A DNA stretch of 64,000 nt from Mytilus californianus (taxonomy: Eukaryota > Mollusca > Bivalvia > Mytilida > Mytilidae): positions 69,089,558 through 69,153,557 of the forward strand of contig NW_026262668.1 of NCBI RefSeq assembly GCF_021869535.1, in the 5' to 3' direction. Positions 36,791-48,700 of the stretch are shown one piece after another. The notes beneath the pieces were generated by a model. That model searched no databases. It was not told the DNA's origin and was given only the letters and a program-made list of their open reading frames with translations. The first letter of the stretch is position 1. Every line of letters starts with the position of its first letter. A program made the translations under genes and the position numbers.

Positions 36791-37148
36791 AAAGGGACAT
36801 AACTCAAGAATGGTAAAAAAGTGACGCTACCAAAATTCAAAATTAATCTTGTGTTTTGTGGTAATAAGCATTGTGTATAAGTTTGGTTGAGGCAAACTAA
36901 AGTAAGAGAACGGAAATATAAAATTCAGCAATTTTTCCATTTGTAAAGGGGCATAACTCTAGAACGGTAAAAGTGATGCCACCAAAATTCAAACTTGATC
37001 TGTGTTTTGTGGTAATAAGCATTGTGCATAAGTTTCAAAACATTTGGTGGTGGCAAACTAAAGTTAGAGAACGGAAACAAATTTCGGGACATACCAACGG
37101 ACAAGGGTATAACTTAATGCCCCCTTCCGCTATGGTGGGGGCATAAAA
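36791..37148 (+). mobile_element. Family F2 3' part: two repeat units and terminal hairpin
   Basis: Two units (about 36795-36920 and 36945-37070) share GGGACATAACTC / GGGGCATAACTC, CACCAAAATTCAAACTTGAT, TTTTGTGGTAATAAGCATTG and GGCAAACTAAAGT. The end has AACGGACAAGG, then ATGCCCCC ... GGGGGCAT, a perfect 8-bp stem followed by AAAA. The same end closes the R3 array at 27078. The 5' end was not identified. Confidence 0.65.
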
Positions 37149-38165
37149 AATGCCCACATGTAACAACTTATCACTGTCAAGCTGCCCACCAAATATGAAG
37201 TTCATTCTTTTCAGTAGTTTCCAAGAAGTGTGATGAGAATATTTGTTGAATGTATGAACTGAAGGACAAGGTTATTGAAAAATATCCCCAATACTCAAAT
37301 GTGGTTAAATTCTATGATTTTTCTGCTCATCTTCATGTTAGGATCTTGTTATGCACAAAGGTTTCATGAAAATCTGATGAAGCATATAGAAGTTGGGACC
37401 ACAAACTGCATATAGCATAGTATCTAACATTTCTATATTCAGACAGGAATACATCATCAGGATTTTAGTTGTAAATAACGTGGGCTGCAAAGTTGACATT
37501 AGAATCTGTAATTGTACAGTTTAGTTTCAATTGGAAAAAGTTTAACACTCTAAAGTTTGATTCTCACTGGCTTATTTATCTTTTTTATGTTTGGTATGTG
37601 TACAAAGTAAACAATACCAAATTTCTTTTCCATTGAGTCAATAATCATTACAAAGTTAAAATAGAAATGCTAACAGGTAGGTTTTTTTCTCTCTCATTTT
37701 GTTCTCAATAGAAGACTTAAATGACATTTTTTTTTCCTTTCTCAGAACTTTGAACTCCTCATAGTAAAAAACACAAAGGCATTTGAGGTCATAGGACACA
37801 ATCCTTTGAGACTGGTATTAAAAGTATCATGTCAAAGTTATATTTCGTTTGTGGATAATTCTAGAATACATAAAACAAATACGAGTAATAAAATGTCTGA
37901 GGTATCTTGGTACATGCTGTCAAACCATAGACATTCACTAGAAATAATACCACTTTTGTATCACATAAATTTATAGGTCATGCAAAAATAAACTGTAGAA
38001 GAGCCGATTGTATTTTTATATGTATCAGTTTTAAATCTAGCTTTTGCATCCGTCAGACCAGTAAATGTAAACAAAATATTTATATTCATAAAATGCAAGA
38101 CAAATTTTGGACAATCCACATGCCATGGATAAAAGATATTGCAACAAGTAAGTCCTTTCACTGCC
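37149..38165. other. Spacer 3' of RPS18
   Basis: No gene recognised in this AT-rich stretch between the F2 end and the RPS18 polyadenylation signal. Confidence 0.5.
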
Positions 38166-38171
38166 TTTATT
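38166..38171 (-). terminator. RPS18 polyadenylation signal
   Basis: AATAAA on the minus strand only 7 nt after the stop codon. A very short 3' UTR is typical of ribosomal protein genes. Confidence 0.75.
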
Positions 38172-38178
38172 AACAAGT

Positions 38179-38254
38179 TTATTTCTTCTTGGCTACACCA
38201 ACAGTTCTACCACGTCTTCCTGTGGTCTTTGTATGCTGACCTCTGACCCTCAAT
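38179..38254 (-). CDS. RPS18 exon 5
   Basis: Begins after TTTTTCAG with the last base of a split Gly codon, encodes [20 protein letters not shown] and AKKK, and ends in TAA at 38179-38181. It carries the basic tRNA-contacting tail. Confidence 0.96.
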
Positions 38255-41200
38255 CTGAAAAAGAGACAAAACAGGTTATCCTTAATCACTCTCCAAGTAC
38301 ACAGTAATTTAGAAGATTGTAGGATAGAAAGCCAAAATCTTTTAATTTCAAACTCATACCAGACATCTCAACATAAACCAAATTCTATCATTGGTTTTGC
38401 TGCATGAACTGCATAAAATTTCATATGCTATCGATAGCCTTTGATAAAGTCAACCGTCTGTACTTCGTCAGTATTTCTGTGAGGTGTCAACAAAGGTAAA
38501 CATGATAAGTGAGCATTAACCTGATAGCCATGGGGGCATTTAAAATTAACTTGAACGGCCATGTGGATTATCATACAATACCAAGTGAAATTTTTATTAC
38601 CGAAAGATTGCATAAAGATTTTTTAACTTTTAACAAAAAATGCAATTTCTGACAAAGCAGCATTGATAATTATGTATGAGCTTTGTAAATTTTCTTTAAA
38701 AAAAATATATATATGAATCAAGGACCTATAAGTTTGGTCATGACTGCAAAATACGACTGTTTCCAGACCCTTAGATTAATACCTTTATAAACTCTTATAG
38801 GTAATGCTTGGAAAGTTGTAAAATAGATTTTAAGTAACATACATATTTATTGAATGGAAAATGTAAAAACTTGACTACAGTTATTTATAAAAATTTCTGT
38901 CATTCACTAAACAAAACTTACCCCCAGTAGTGTCGAAGTCCTCTATGTGCTCTGATTTTCTTCAGTCTTTCTAAATCCTCTCGAAGTTTGTTATCCAGAG
39001 CATTGGACATTACTTGGCTGAATTTTCCATCCTTAACATCTTTTTGTCTGTTGAGGAACCAATCAGGGATTTTGTACTGTCTTGGATTGGACATGATGGT
39101 GATGACTTTTTCAATCTAAAAGGTGGAAAACAATAAAAATACAAAAAAACATATTAACAAAGGGGAAAATTAGAATTACTGTAATAAGTCAAATAAACTG
39201 GCTTAAATAAAAAAAAATCTACCAATATTGTCAAAGTTGTATTACCATTGATTGCTTGTATGTCTAGATGGGTTATGATTTAGAATTTCTGGAATATGCC
39301 ATACTTCCCTTCATAAAAAATTTAATTTTCTGCAAATTTCAAACAAGATTTTTTTTTATGTTAGGTATTTATACCCTATTTGATCAATGGAGACTACGAA
39401 AATTAAAGTAATCTCATGATGAAATATGGGGTACAAATCTGTAGTTTCTTTTGAAGATTTTTTCCCATGCAGGTTTAGTTTGTTAAATGGGTAAAGAGAA
39501 GCATACGGTACCCCTCCCAACTACCATTTTAATGCAATTGTCCCTATTTAATACAGAATAAACTGCTTCGCTGAGCGCAGCTAGATACGCCCACAGAGGT
39601 CCAACCCTGAACAGTTGGGGCAAAAATGGACACAATATTCAAGCTTGATTCAGGTCTGAATTTGGATTGTAATTAAATATTTGACATATTATAGGTTTCT
39701 GAATAAATGTAGTCAAAGAACATGAAATTGGTTATATGAATTGAATTTATATTCACTTGATTTCTTGCTGTTGTGCAATACTTAGTATATCTGTTGTCAG
39801 ACTATAAACAAATAAAGTTCAATTAATTCTCAATGTCATATTAGAAATTTATGAAAATAAAAAGGGAGCTTACATCAATAGATATTAACAATTCACCAAA
39901 GTTTCCTGAGAATTGGTGACAGCATTTTTGAGTTATTGCCCGAAAACTTGAAAATCACCCCTTTTTTTAATGAATAAAACCCCATAACTCAGAAATGTAA
40001 AATGTAAAATTTATAAAATTCTAAAAGGAGCTTACATCAATAAAAACAAACAATTCACTAAGGTTTCATAAGAATTGCTGAAAGCATTTTGGAGTTTTGG
40101 TCCGAAAACTGGAAAATACCCCCTTTTTTTATGAATAAAACCCTGTAACTCGGAAACGTAAAATCTCAAATTTATAAAAATCGAAAGGGAGCTCATGTCA
40201 ATAGATATAAACAATTCACCACAATCTTGCAAGTTAGTGATAGCATTCTTGACTTATTGTCCGAAAACTGGAAAATCCCCCTTTTTTTAATGAATAAAAC
40301 CCCACAACTCAGAAACGTGAAATCTAAATTTTATAAAAAAACGATAGGGGGCTCACGTCAATAGATATAAACAATTCACCAAAGTTTTATGCAAATTGGT
40401 GAAAGCATTTTTCAGTTAATGTCCGACATGTTGACGACAGACAGACGGATGGACGGACAGAGGTATACCATAATACGTCCCGTAAACGGGCGTATAAAAA
40501 AATGAGGAGTGCAAAATGACATTTTGTTTTCTTCATATTAATCCCATATGGTTTATATCAACTCTGTTTTGATTATTTTATATGTTAGTTTTGTTTGTAA
40601 AAGTTGATGCTAATTACATGCTCAAACAGTTGTTTCATAATAAATAATTAAAACTTAATTTTTAGTTTCTCCACCAACCAAATAAAGTATTTAGGGGGGA
40701 AAACACAGACCATTAAGGAACACTGTACCCTTGTGAGTTAGCAGTTAAAAAATCTAGACTTATGGTACAATAATTACATTACATGTATGTTTCATTATAA
40801 TACGTTTTTTTGATTGGCTAACAGCAATCTCACGTCATTCTGAAATTAACGAGCTTCCACAATAAAGTGCACAGGTAAATAAAAGAAAAACTTGATTGAA
40901 ATCATGTTTTGATGATCCCAGAAAAAAAATGTAATTATAAGTATTGAATGCTGAGTTTAGTAATTTTATAGGGTTGTAAAAGCGTTGACCGTGGGCACAT
41001 TTTTAGAATGAAACACTTCTGCGCTTCATACAAAATGTACTTCAGTCAATTCTTTTACACCAAGGTTGGGCTGTATTTACCGCCCCCGGTATTTACCACC
41101 CCAGGCAATACTCCCTAAGTGGTCAATACTGGCAAATACTGGTCAATTGAAATGTTCATGCTTCTTTTGACTGATTTACAAATGTATCTATCAATTCTAG

Positions 41201-44200
41201 TAAAATAAAATGCTCCACAGGGTGCAGCTTGATACGACCGCAGAGGTCAAACCCTGAACAGTTGGGGGAAGTATGGACACAACATTCAAGCTTGATACAG
41301 CTTTGGATTTGGATTGTGATTAAATATTTGACACAGCATAGGTTTCTAACACAGATTGAATGTGGTCTAAGAACTTAAAAATTTTAAATTGGACATTCAC
41401 CTATTATGGTCCAATATCCAAAATCTAAATACATGGTTAGATTCAGCATATCAAAGAACCCCAAGAATTCAATTTTTGATGAAATCAAACAAAGTTTAAT
41501 TTTGGACCCTTTTGACCTCAATGTGGACAAAGTTGATAACGGGGCCCAAAAATCAAAAATCTAAATACATGGTTAGATTCAGCATATCAAAGAACCCCAT
41601 ATATTCAATTTTTGTTGAAATCAAACAAAGTTTAATTTTGGACCCCGATTTGGACCAACTTGAAAACTGGGCCCATAATCAAAAATCTAAATACATATTT
41701 AGATTCAGCATATCAAAGAACCCTAAGAATTCAATTTTTGTTAAAATCAAACTAAGTTTAATTTTGGACCCTTTGGACCTTAATGTAGACCAATTTGAAA
41801 ACGGAACCAAAAATTAAGAATCTAAATACACGGTTAGATTCGGCATATCAAAGAACCCCAATAATTCAATTTTTGATGAAATCAAACAAAGTTTAATTTT
41901 GGACCCTTTTGACCTCAATGTGGACAAAGTTGATAACGGGGCCCAAAAATCAAAAATCTAAATACATGGTTAGATTCAGCATATCAAAGAACCCCATATA
42001 TTCAATTTTTGTTGAAATCAAACAAAGTTTAATTTTGGACCCCGATTTGGACCAACTTGAAAACTGGGCCCATAATCAAAAATCTAAATACATGTTTAGA
42101 TTCAGCATATCAAAGAACCTTAAGAATTCAATTTTTGTTAAAATCAAACTAAGTTTAATTTTGGACCCTTTGGACCTTAATGTAGACCAATTTGAAAACG
42201 GAACCAAATTTAAGAATCTAAATACACAGTTAGATTCGGCATATCAAAGAACCCCAATAATTCAATTTTTGATGAAATCAAACAAAGTTTAATTTTGGAC
42301 CCTTTGGACCTCAATGTGGACCAATTTAAAAACGGGGCCCAAAATCCAATAAAATGCTTCGCTGGGCGCAGCTTGATACGACCGCAGAGGTCGAACCCTG
42401 AACAGTTGGGGCAAGTATGGACACAACATTCAAGCTTGATACAGCACTGAATTTGGATTGTAATTAAATATTTGACACAGCATAGGTTTCTGACACAGAA
42501 TGAATGTGGTCTAAGAACTTCAATTTTTTTAATTTACCTATTATGGTCCAATGTCCAAAATCAAAATACATGGTTAGATTCAGCATATCAAAGAACCCCA
42601 TATATTCAATTTTTGTTGAAATCAAACAAAGTTTAATTTTGGACCCCAACTTGGACAAACTTGAAAACTGGTCCCATAATCAAAAATCTAAACACATGTT
42701 TAAATTCAGCATATCAAAGTACCCCAAGAATTCAATTTTTGTTAAAATCAAACTAAGTTTAATTTTGGACCCTTTGGACCTTAATGTAGACCAATTTAAA
42801 AAACGGGACCCAAAATTAAAAATCTAAAAACACGGTTAGATTTGGCATATCAAAGAACCCCAATAATTCAATTGTTGATGAAATCAAACAAAGTTTAATT
42901 TTGGACCCTTTTGACCTCAATATGAACCAATTTGATAGCAGGCCCACAAAATAAAAAATCTAAATACATGGTAAGATTCAGCATATCAAAGAACCCCATA
43001 TATTCAATTTTTGTTGAAATCAAACAAAGTTTAATTTTGAACCCCAATTTGGACCAACTTGAAAACTGGGCCAAAAATCTAAAATCTAAATACATGTTTA
43101 GATTCAGCATATCAAAGAACCCCATATATTCAATTTTTGTTGAAATCAAACAAAGTTTAATTTTGGACCCCAACTTGGACCAACTTGAAAACTGGTCCCA
43201 TAATCAAAAATCTAAACACATGTTTAGATTCAGCATATCAAAGTACCCCAAAAATTCAATTTTTGTTAAAATCAAACTAAGTTTAATTTTGGACCCTTTG
43301 GACCTTAATGTAGACCAATTTAAAAAACGGGACCCAAAATTAAAAATCTAAATACACGGTTAGATTTGGCATATCAAAGAACCCCAATAATTAAATTTTT
43401 GATGAAATCAAACAAAGTTTAATTTTGGACCCTTTTGACCTCAATATGAACCAATTTGATAGCGGGCCCACAAATAAAAAATCTAAATACATGGTAAGAT
43501 TCAGCATATCAAAGAACCCCATATATTCAATTTTTGTTGAAATCAAACAAAGTTTAATTTTGGACCCCAATTTGGACCAACTTGAAAACTGGGCCAAAAA
43601 TCTAAAATCTAAATACATGTTTAGATTCAGCATATCAAAGAACCCAATATTCAATTTTTGTTGAAATCAAACAAAGTTTAATTTTGGACCCCAACTTGGA
43701 CCAACTTGAAAACTGGGCCCATAATCAAAAATCTAAACACATGTTTAGATTCAGCATATCAACGAACCCCAAGAATTCAATTTTTGTTAAAATCAAACTA
43801 AGTTTAATTTTGGACCCTTTGGACCTTAATGTAGACCAATTTAAAAACGGGACCCAAAATTAAAAATCTAAATACACGGTTAGATTTGGCATTTCAAAGA
43901 ACCCCAATAATTCAATTTTTGATGAAATCAAACAAAGTTTAATTTTGGACCCTTTTGACCTCAATATGAACCAATTTGATAGCGGGTCCACAAATAAAAA
44001 ATCTAAATACATGGTTAGATTCAGCATATCAAAGAACCCCAAGAATTCAATTTTTGATGAAATCAAACAAAGTTTAATTTTGGACCCTTTTGACCTCAAT
44101 GTGGACAAAGTTGATAACGGGGCCCAAAAATCAAAAATCTAAATACATGGTTAGATTTAGCATATCAAAGAACCCCATATATTCAATTTTTGTTGAAATC

Positions 44201-45661
44201 AAACAAAGTTTAATTTTGGACCCCGATTTGGACCAACTTGAAAACTGGGCCCATAATCAAAAATCTAAATACATGTTTAGATTCAGCATATCAAAGTACC
44301 CTAAAAATTCAATTTTTGTTAAAATCAAACTAAGTTTAATTTTGGACCCTTTTGACCTTAATGTAGACCAATTTGAAAATGGAACCAAAAATTAAGAATC
44401 TAAATACACGGTTAGATTCGGCATATCAAAGAACCCCAATAATTCAATTTTTGATGAAATCAAACAAAGTTAAATTTTGGACCCTTTTGGACCAATTTAA
44501 AAACGGGGCCCAAAATCCAAAAACATAATACACGGTTAGATTCAGCATATTAAAGAACCCCAAGAATTCAAGAATAAAACCCCATTGAAATTGATCAAGA
44601 AATAAGCAATTTATACGAAGTATCTTCTTTTGCACAATACTGTGCAATTGAATATTTCTTGCTATTGTGCAATACTGTACAATTGACAATTTCTTGCTAT
44701 TGCACAATATTGTGCTATTGGACATTTCTTGCTACTGCGCAATACTGTGCAATTGAAGATTTCTTGCTATTGCGCAATACTGTGCAATTGAAGATTTCTT
44801 GCAATTGTGCAATACTGTGCAATTGAAAATTTCTTGCTATTGCACAATACTTATTATATAATAATTTACACATCCTGTTTGGTGTGTATCTCCTACCATA
44901 TCATTATTATTTGCTTTTAAATATTAATCAGAAATAATCAACTTAAAATGGAAAATTTTAAAAGAAAAAAAAAAGGAAAAAAAGAAAAAAAAATAAAAAA
45001 AAAAATCCCCCCCCCTAATTTTTTGAACCCCCTTATGATTCATCACCCCCAAACTCAATCCCAGCCTTCCCTTTGTGGTATGGTACCTTGCAGTACAATT
45101 TCAGAGAGATCCATACACTTGAACACAAGTTATTGTCTGGAAACTAGAAAAATGCTTATTTTTGGCCCCTTTTTGGCCCCCAATTCCTAAACGTTTCGGG
45201 CAATTACCCCCAAACTCAATTCCAGCTTTCCCTTTGTGATATTGAACCTTGTAGTACAATTTCAGAAATATCCAAACACTTACACACAAGTTATTGTCAT
45301 GAAACTAGAAAAATGCTTGTTTTTTGCCCCTTTTTTGGCCCCTAATTCCTAAAATTTTGAGGCAATTACCCCCAAAATCAATTACAGCCTTCCCTTTGTG
45401 ATATGGAACCTTGTGGTACAATGTCAGAGAGATCCATACACTTACACACAAGTTATTGTCTGGAAGTTACAAAAATGCTTATTTTTGGCCCCTTTTTGGC
45501 CCCTAATTCCTTAACTGTTGGTACCATAACCCCCAAAATCAATCCCCACCTTCCTTTCGTGGTATTGAACCTTATGGTAAAATTTCATGGAGATCCATTC
45601 ACTTAAACTAAAGTTAGAGTGCGAAAACCAATGTGTCTTCGGACGACGCCGGACGACGCCA

Positions 45662-45705
<44 letters not shown>

Positions 45706-48700
45706 CAACGTCATACCAATATACGACCAAAAAATTTTCAATTTTTGCGGTCGTATAAAAACTAAATACACGGTTAGATTCAGCATATTTAAGAACCCCA
45801 TGAAATCAAGAATAAAACCCCATTGAAATTGGTCAAGAAATAAGCAATTTATAGGAAGTATCTTCTTTTGCACAATCCTGTGCTATTAAATATTTCTTGC
45901 TATTGCGCAATACTGTACAATTGACAATTTCTTGCTATTGCGCAATATTGTGCTATTGGATATTTCTTGCTATTGCGCAATACTGTGCAATTGAAGATTT
46001 CTTGCTATTGCGCAATACTGTGCAATTGAAGATTTCTTGCTATTGTGCAATACTGTGCAATTGAAAATTTCTTGCTATTGCACAATACTTATTATATAAT
46101 AATTTACACATCCTGTTTGGTGTGTATCTCCTACCATATCATTATTATTTGATTTTAAATATAAATCAGAAATAACCAACTTAAAATGGAAAATTTTAAA
46201 AGAAACAAAAAAGGAAAAAAAGAAAAATAAAATGCTCCGCAGGGCGCAGCTTGATACGACCGCAGAGGTCGAACCCTGAACAGTTGGGGGAAGTATGGAC
46301 ACAACATTCAAGCTTGATACAGCTTTGGATTTGGATTGTGATTAAATATTTGACACAGCATAGGTTTCTAACACAGATTGAATGTGGTCTAAGAACTTAA
46401 AAATTTTAAATTGGACATTCACCTATTATGGTCCAATATCCAAAATCTAAATACATGGTTAGATTCAGCATATCAAAGAACCCCAAGAATTCAATTTTTG
46501 ATGAAATCAAACAAAGTTTAATTTTGGACCCTTTTGACCTCAATGTGGACAAAGTTGATAACGGGGCCCAAAAATCAAAAATCTAAATACATGGTTAGAT
46601 TCAGCATATCAAAGAACCCCATATATTCAATTTTTGTTGAAATCAAACAAAGTTTAATTTTGGACCCCGATTTGGACCAACTTGAAAACTGGGCCCATAA
46701 TCAAAAATCTAAATACATATTTAGATTCAGCATATCAAAGAACCCTAAGAATTCAATTTTGTTAAAATCAAACTAAGTTTAATTTTGGACCCTTTGGACC
46801 TTAATGTAGACCAATTTGAAAACGGAACCAAAAATTAAGAATCTAAATACACGGTTAGATTCGGCATATCAAAGAACCCCAATAATTCAATTTTTGATGA
46901 AATCAAACAAAGTTTAATTTTGGACCCTTTTGACCTCAATGTGGACAAAGTTGATAACGGGGCCCAAAAATCAAAAATCTAAATACATGGTTAGATTTAG
47001 CATATCAAAGAACCCCATATATTCAATTTTTGTTAAAATCAAACAAAGTTTAATTTTGGACCCCGATTTGGACCAACTTGAAAACTGGGCCCATAATCAA
47101 AAATCTAAATACATGTTTAGATTCAGCATATCAAAGAACCCTAAGAATTCAATTTTTGTTAAAATCAAACTAAGTTTAATTTTGGACCCTTTGGACCTTA
47201 ATGTAGACCAATTTGAAAACGGAACCAAAATTTAAGAATCTAAATACACAGTTAGATTCGGCATATCAAAGAACCCCAATAATTCAATTTTTGATGAAAT
47301 CAAACAAAGTTTAATTTTGGACCCTTTGGACCTCAATGTGGACCAATTTAAAAACGGGGCCCAAAATCCAAAAACTAAATACACAGTTAGATTCAGCATA
47401 TTAAAGAACCCCATGAAATCAAGAATAAAACCCCATTGAAATTGGTCAAGAAATAAGCAATTTATAGGAAGTATCTTCTTTTGCACAATCCTGTGCTATT
47501 AAATATTTCTTGCTATTGCGCAATACTGTACAATTGACAATTTCTTGCTATTGCGCAATATTGTGCTATTGGATATTTCTTGCTATTGCGCAATACTGTG
47601 CAATTGAAGATTTCTTGCTATTGCGCAATACTGTGCAATTGAAGATTTCTTGCAATTGTGCAATACTGTGCAATTGAAAATTTCTTGCTATTGCACAATA
47701 CTTATTATATAATAATTTACACATCCTGTTTGGTGTGTATCTCCTACCATATCATTATTATTTGATTTTAAATATAAATCAGAAATAACCAACTTAAAAT
47801 GGAAAATTTTAAAAGAAACAAAAAGGAAAAAAAGAAAAAAAGGAAAAAAAAATAAATCCCCCCCCAAAATTTTTTGAACCCCCATTATGATTCATCACCC
47901 CCAAACTCAATCCCAGCCTTCCCTTTGTGGTATGGTACCTTGCAGTACAATTTCAGAGAGATTCATACACTTTAACACAAGTTATTGTCTGGAAACTAGA
48001 AAAAAATGTGTTTTTTGGCCCCTTTTTGGCCCCAAATTCCTAAACGTTTAGGGCAATTACCCCCAAACTCAAACCCAGCTTTCCCTTTGTGATATGGAAC
48101 CTTGTAGTACAATTTCAGAAAGATCCATACACTTACACACAAGTTATTGTCATGAAACTAGAAAAATGCTTGTTTTTTGCCCCTTTTTTGGCCCCTAATT
48201 CCTAAAATTTGGAGGCAATTACCCCCAAAATCAATCCTAGCATTCCTTTAGTGATATGGAACCTTGTGGTACAATGTCAGAGAGATCCATACACTAACAC
48301 ACAAGTTATGTCTGGAAGTTACAAAAATGCTTATTTTTGGCCCCTAATTCCTTTACTGTTATTACCATAACCCCCAAAATCAATCCCAACCTTCCTTTTG
48401 TGGTATTGAACTTTGTGGTAAAATTTCATAAAGATCCATTCACTTAAACTAAAGTTAGAGTGCGAAAACCAATGTGTCTTCGGACGACGACGACGCCAAC
48501 GCCATACCAATATACGACCACAAAAATTTTTTTGCGGTCGTATAAAAAGGAAAAAAAAATAAATCCCCCCCCCCAAAATTTTTTGAACCCCCATTATGAT
48601 TCATCACCCCCAAACTCAATCCCAGCCTTCCCTTTGTGGTATGGTACCTTGCAGTACAATTTCAGAGAGATCCATACACTTGAACACAAGTTATTGTCTG

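Larger units (their letters stand above)
42349..45755 (+). mobile_element. F1 element, inner copy 1 (complete, 3.4 kb)
   Basis: Header ATAAAATGCTTCGCTGGG; R1 array 42540-44570; minisatellite 44630-44860; A/C tract 44960-45016; R2 units 45040-45600; expanded GAC run 45640-45706; hairpin TACGACC...GGTCGTA ending at 45755. Inserted in an R1 monomer of the outer copy. Open frames of about 100 codons in R1 reflect unit lengths divisible by three. Confidence 0.88.

Noticed and set aside
45511-45873. Poly-Ser (minus) and poly-Asp (plus) open frames
   Set aside because: Translation of an expanded GAC microsatellite inside F1.
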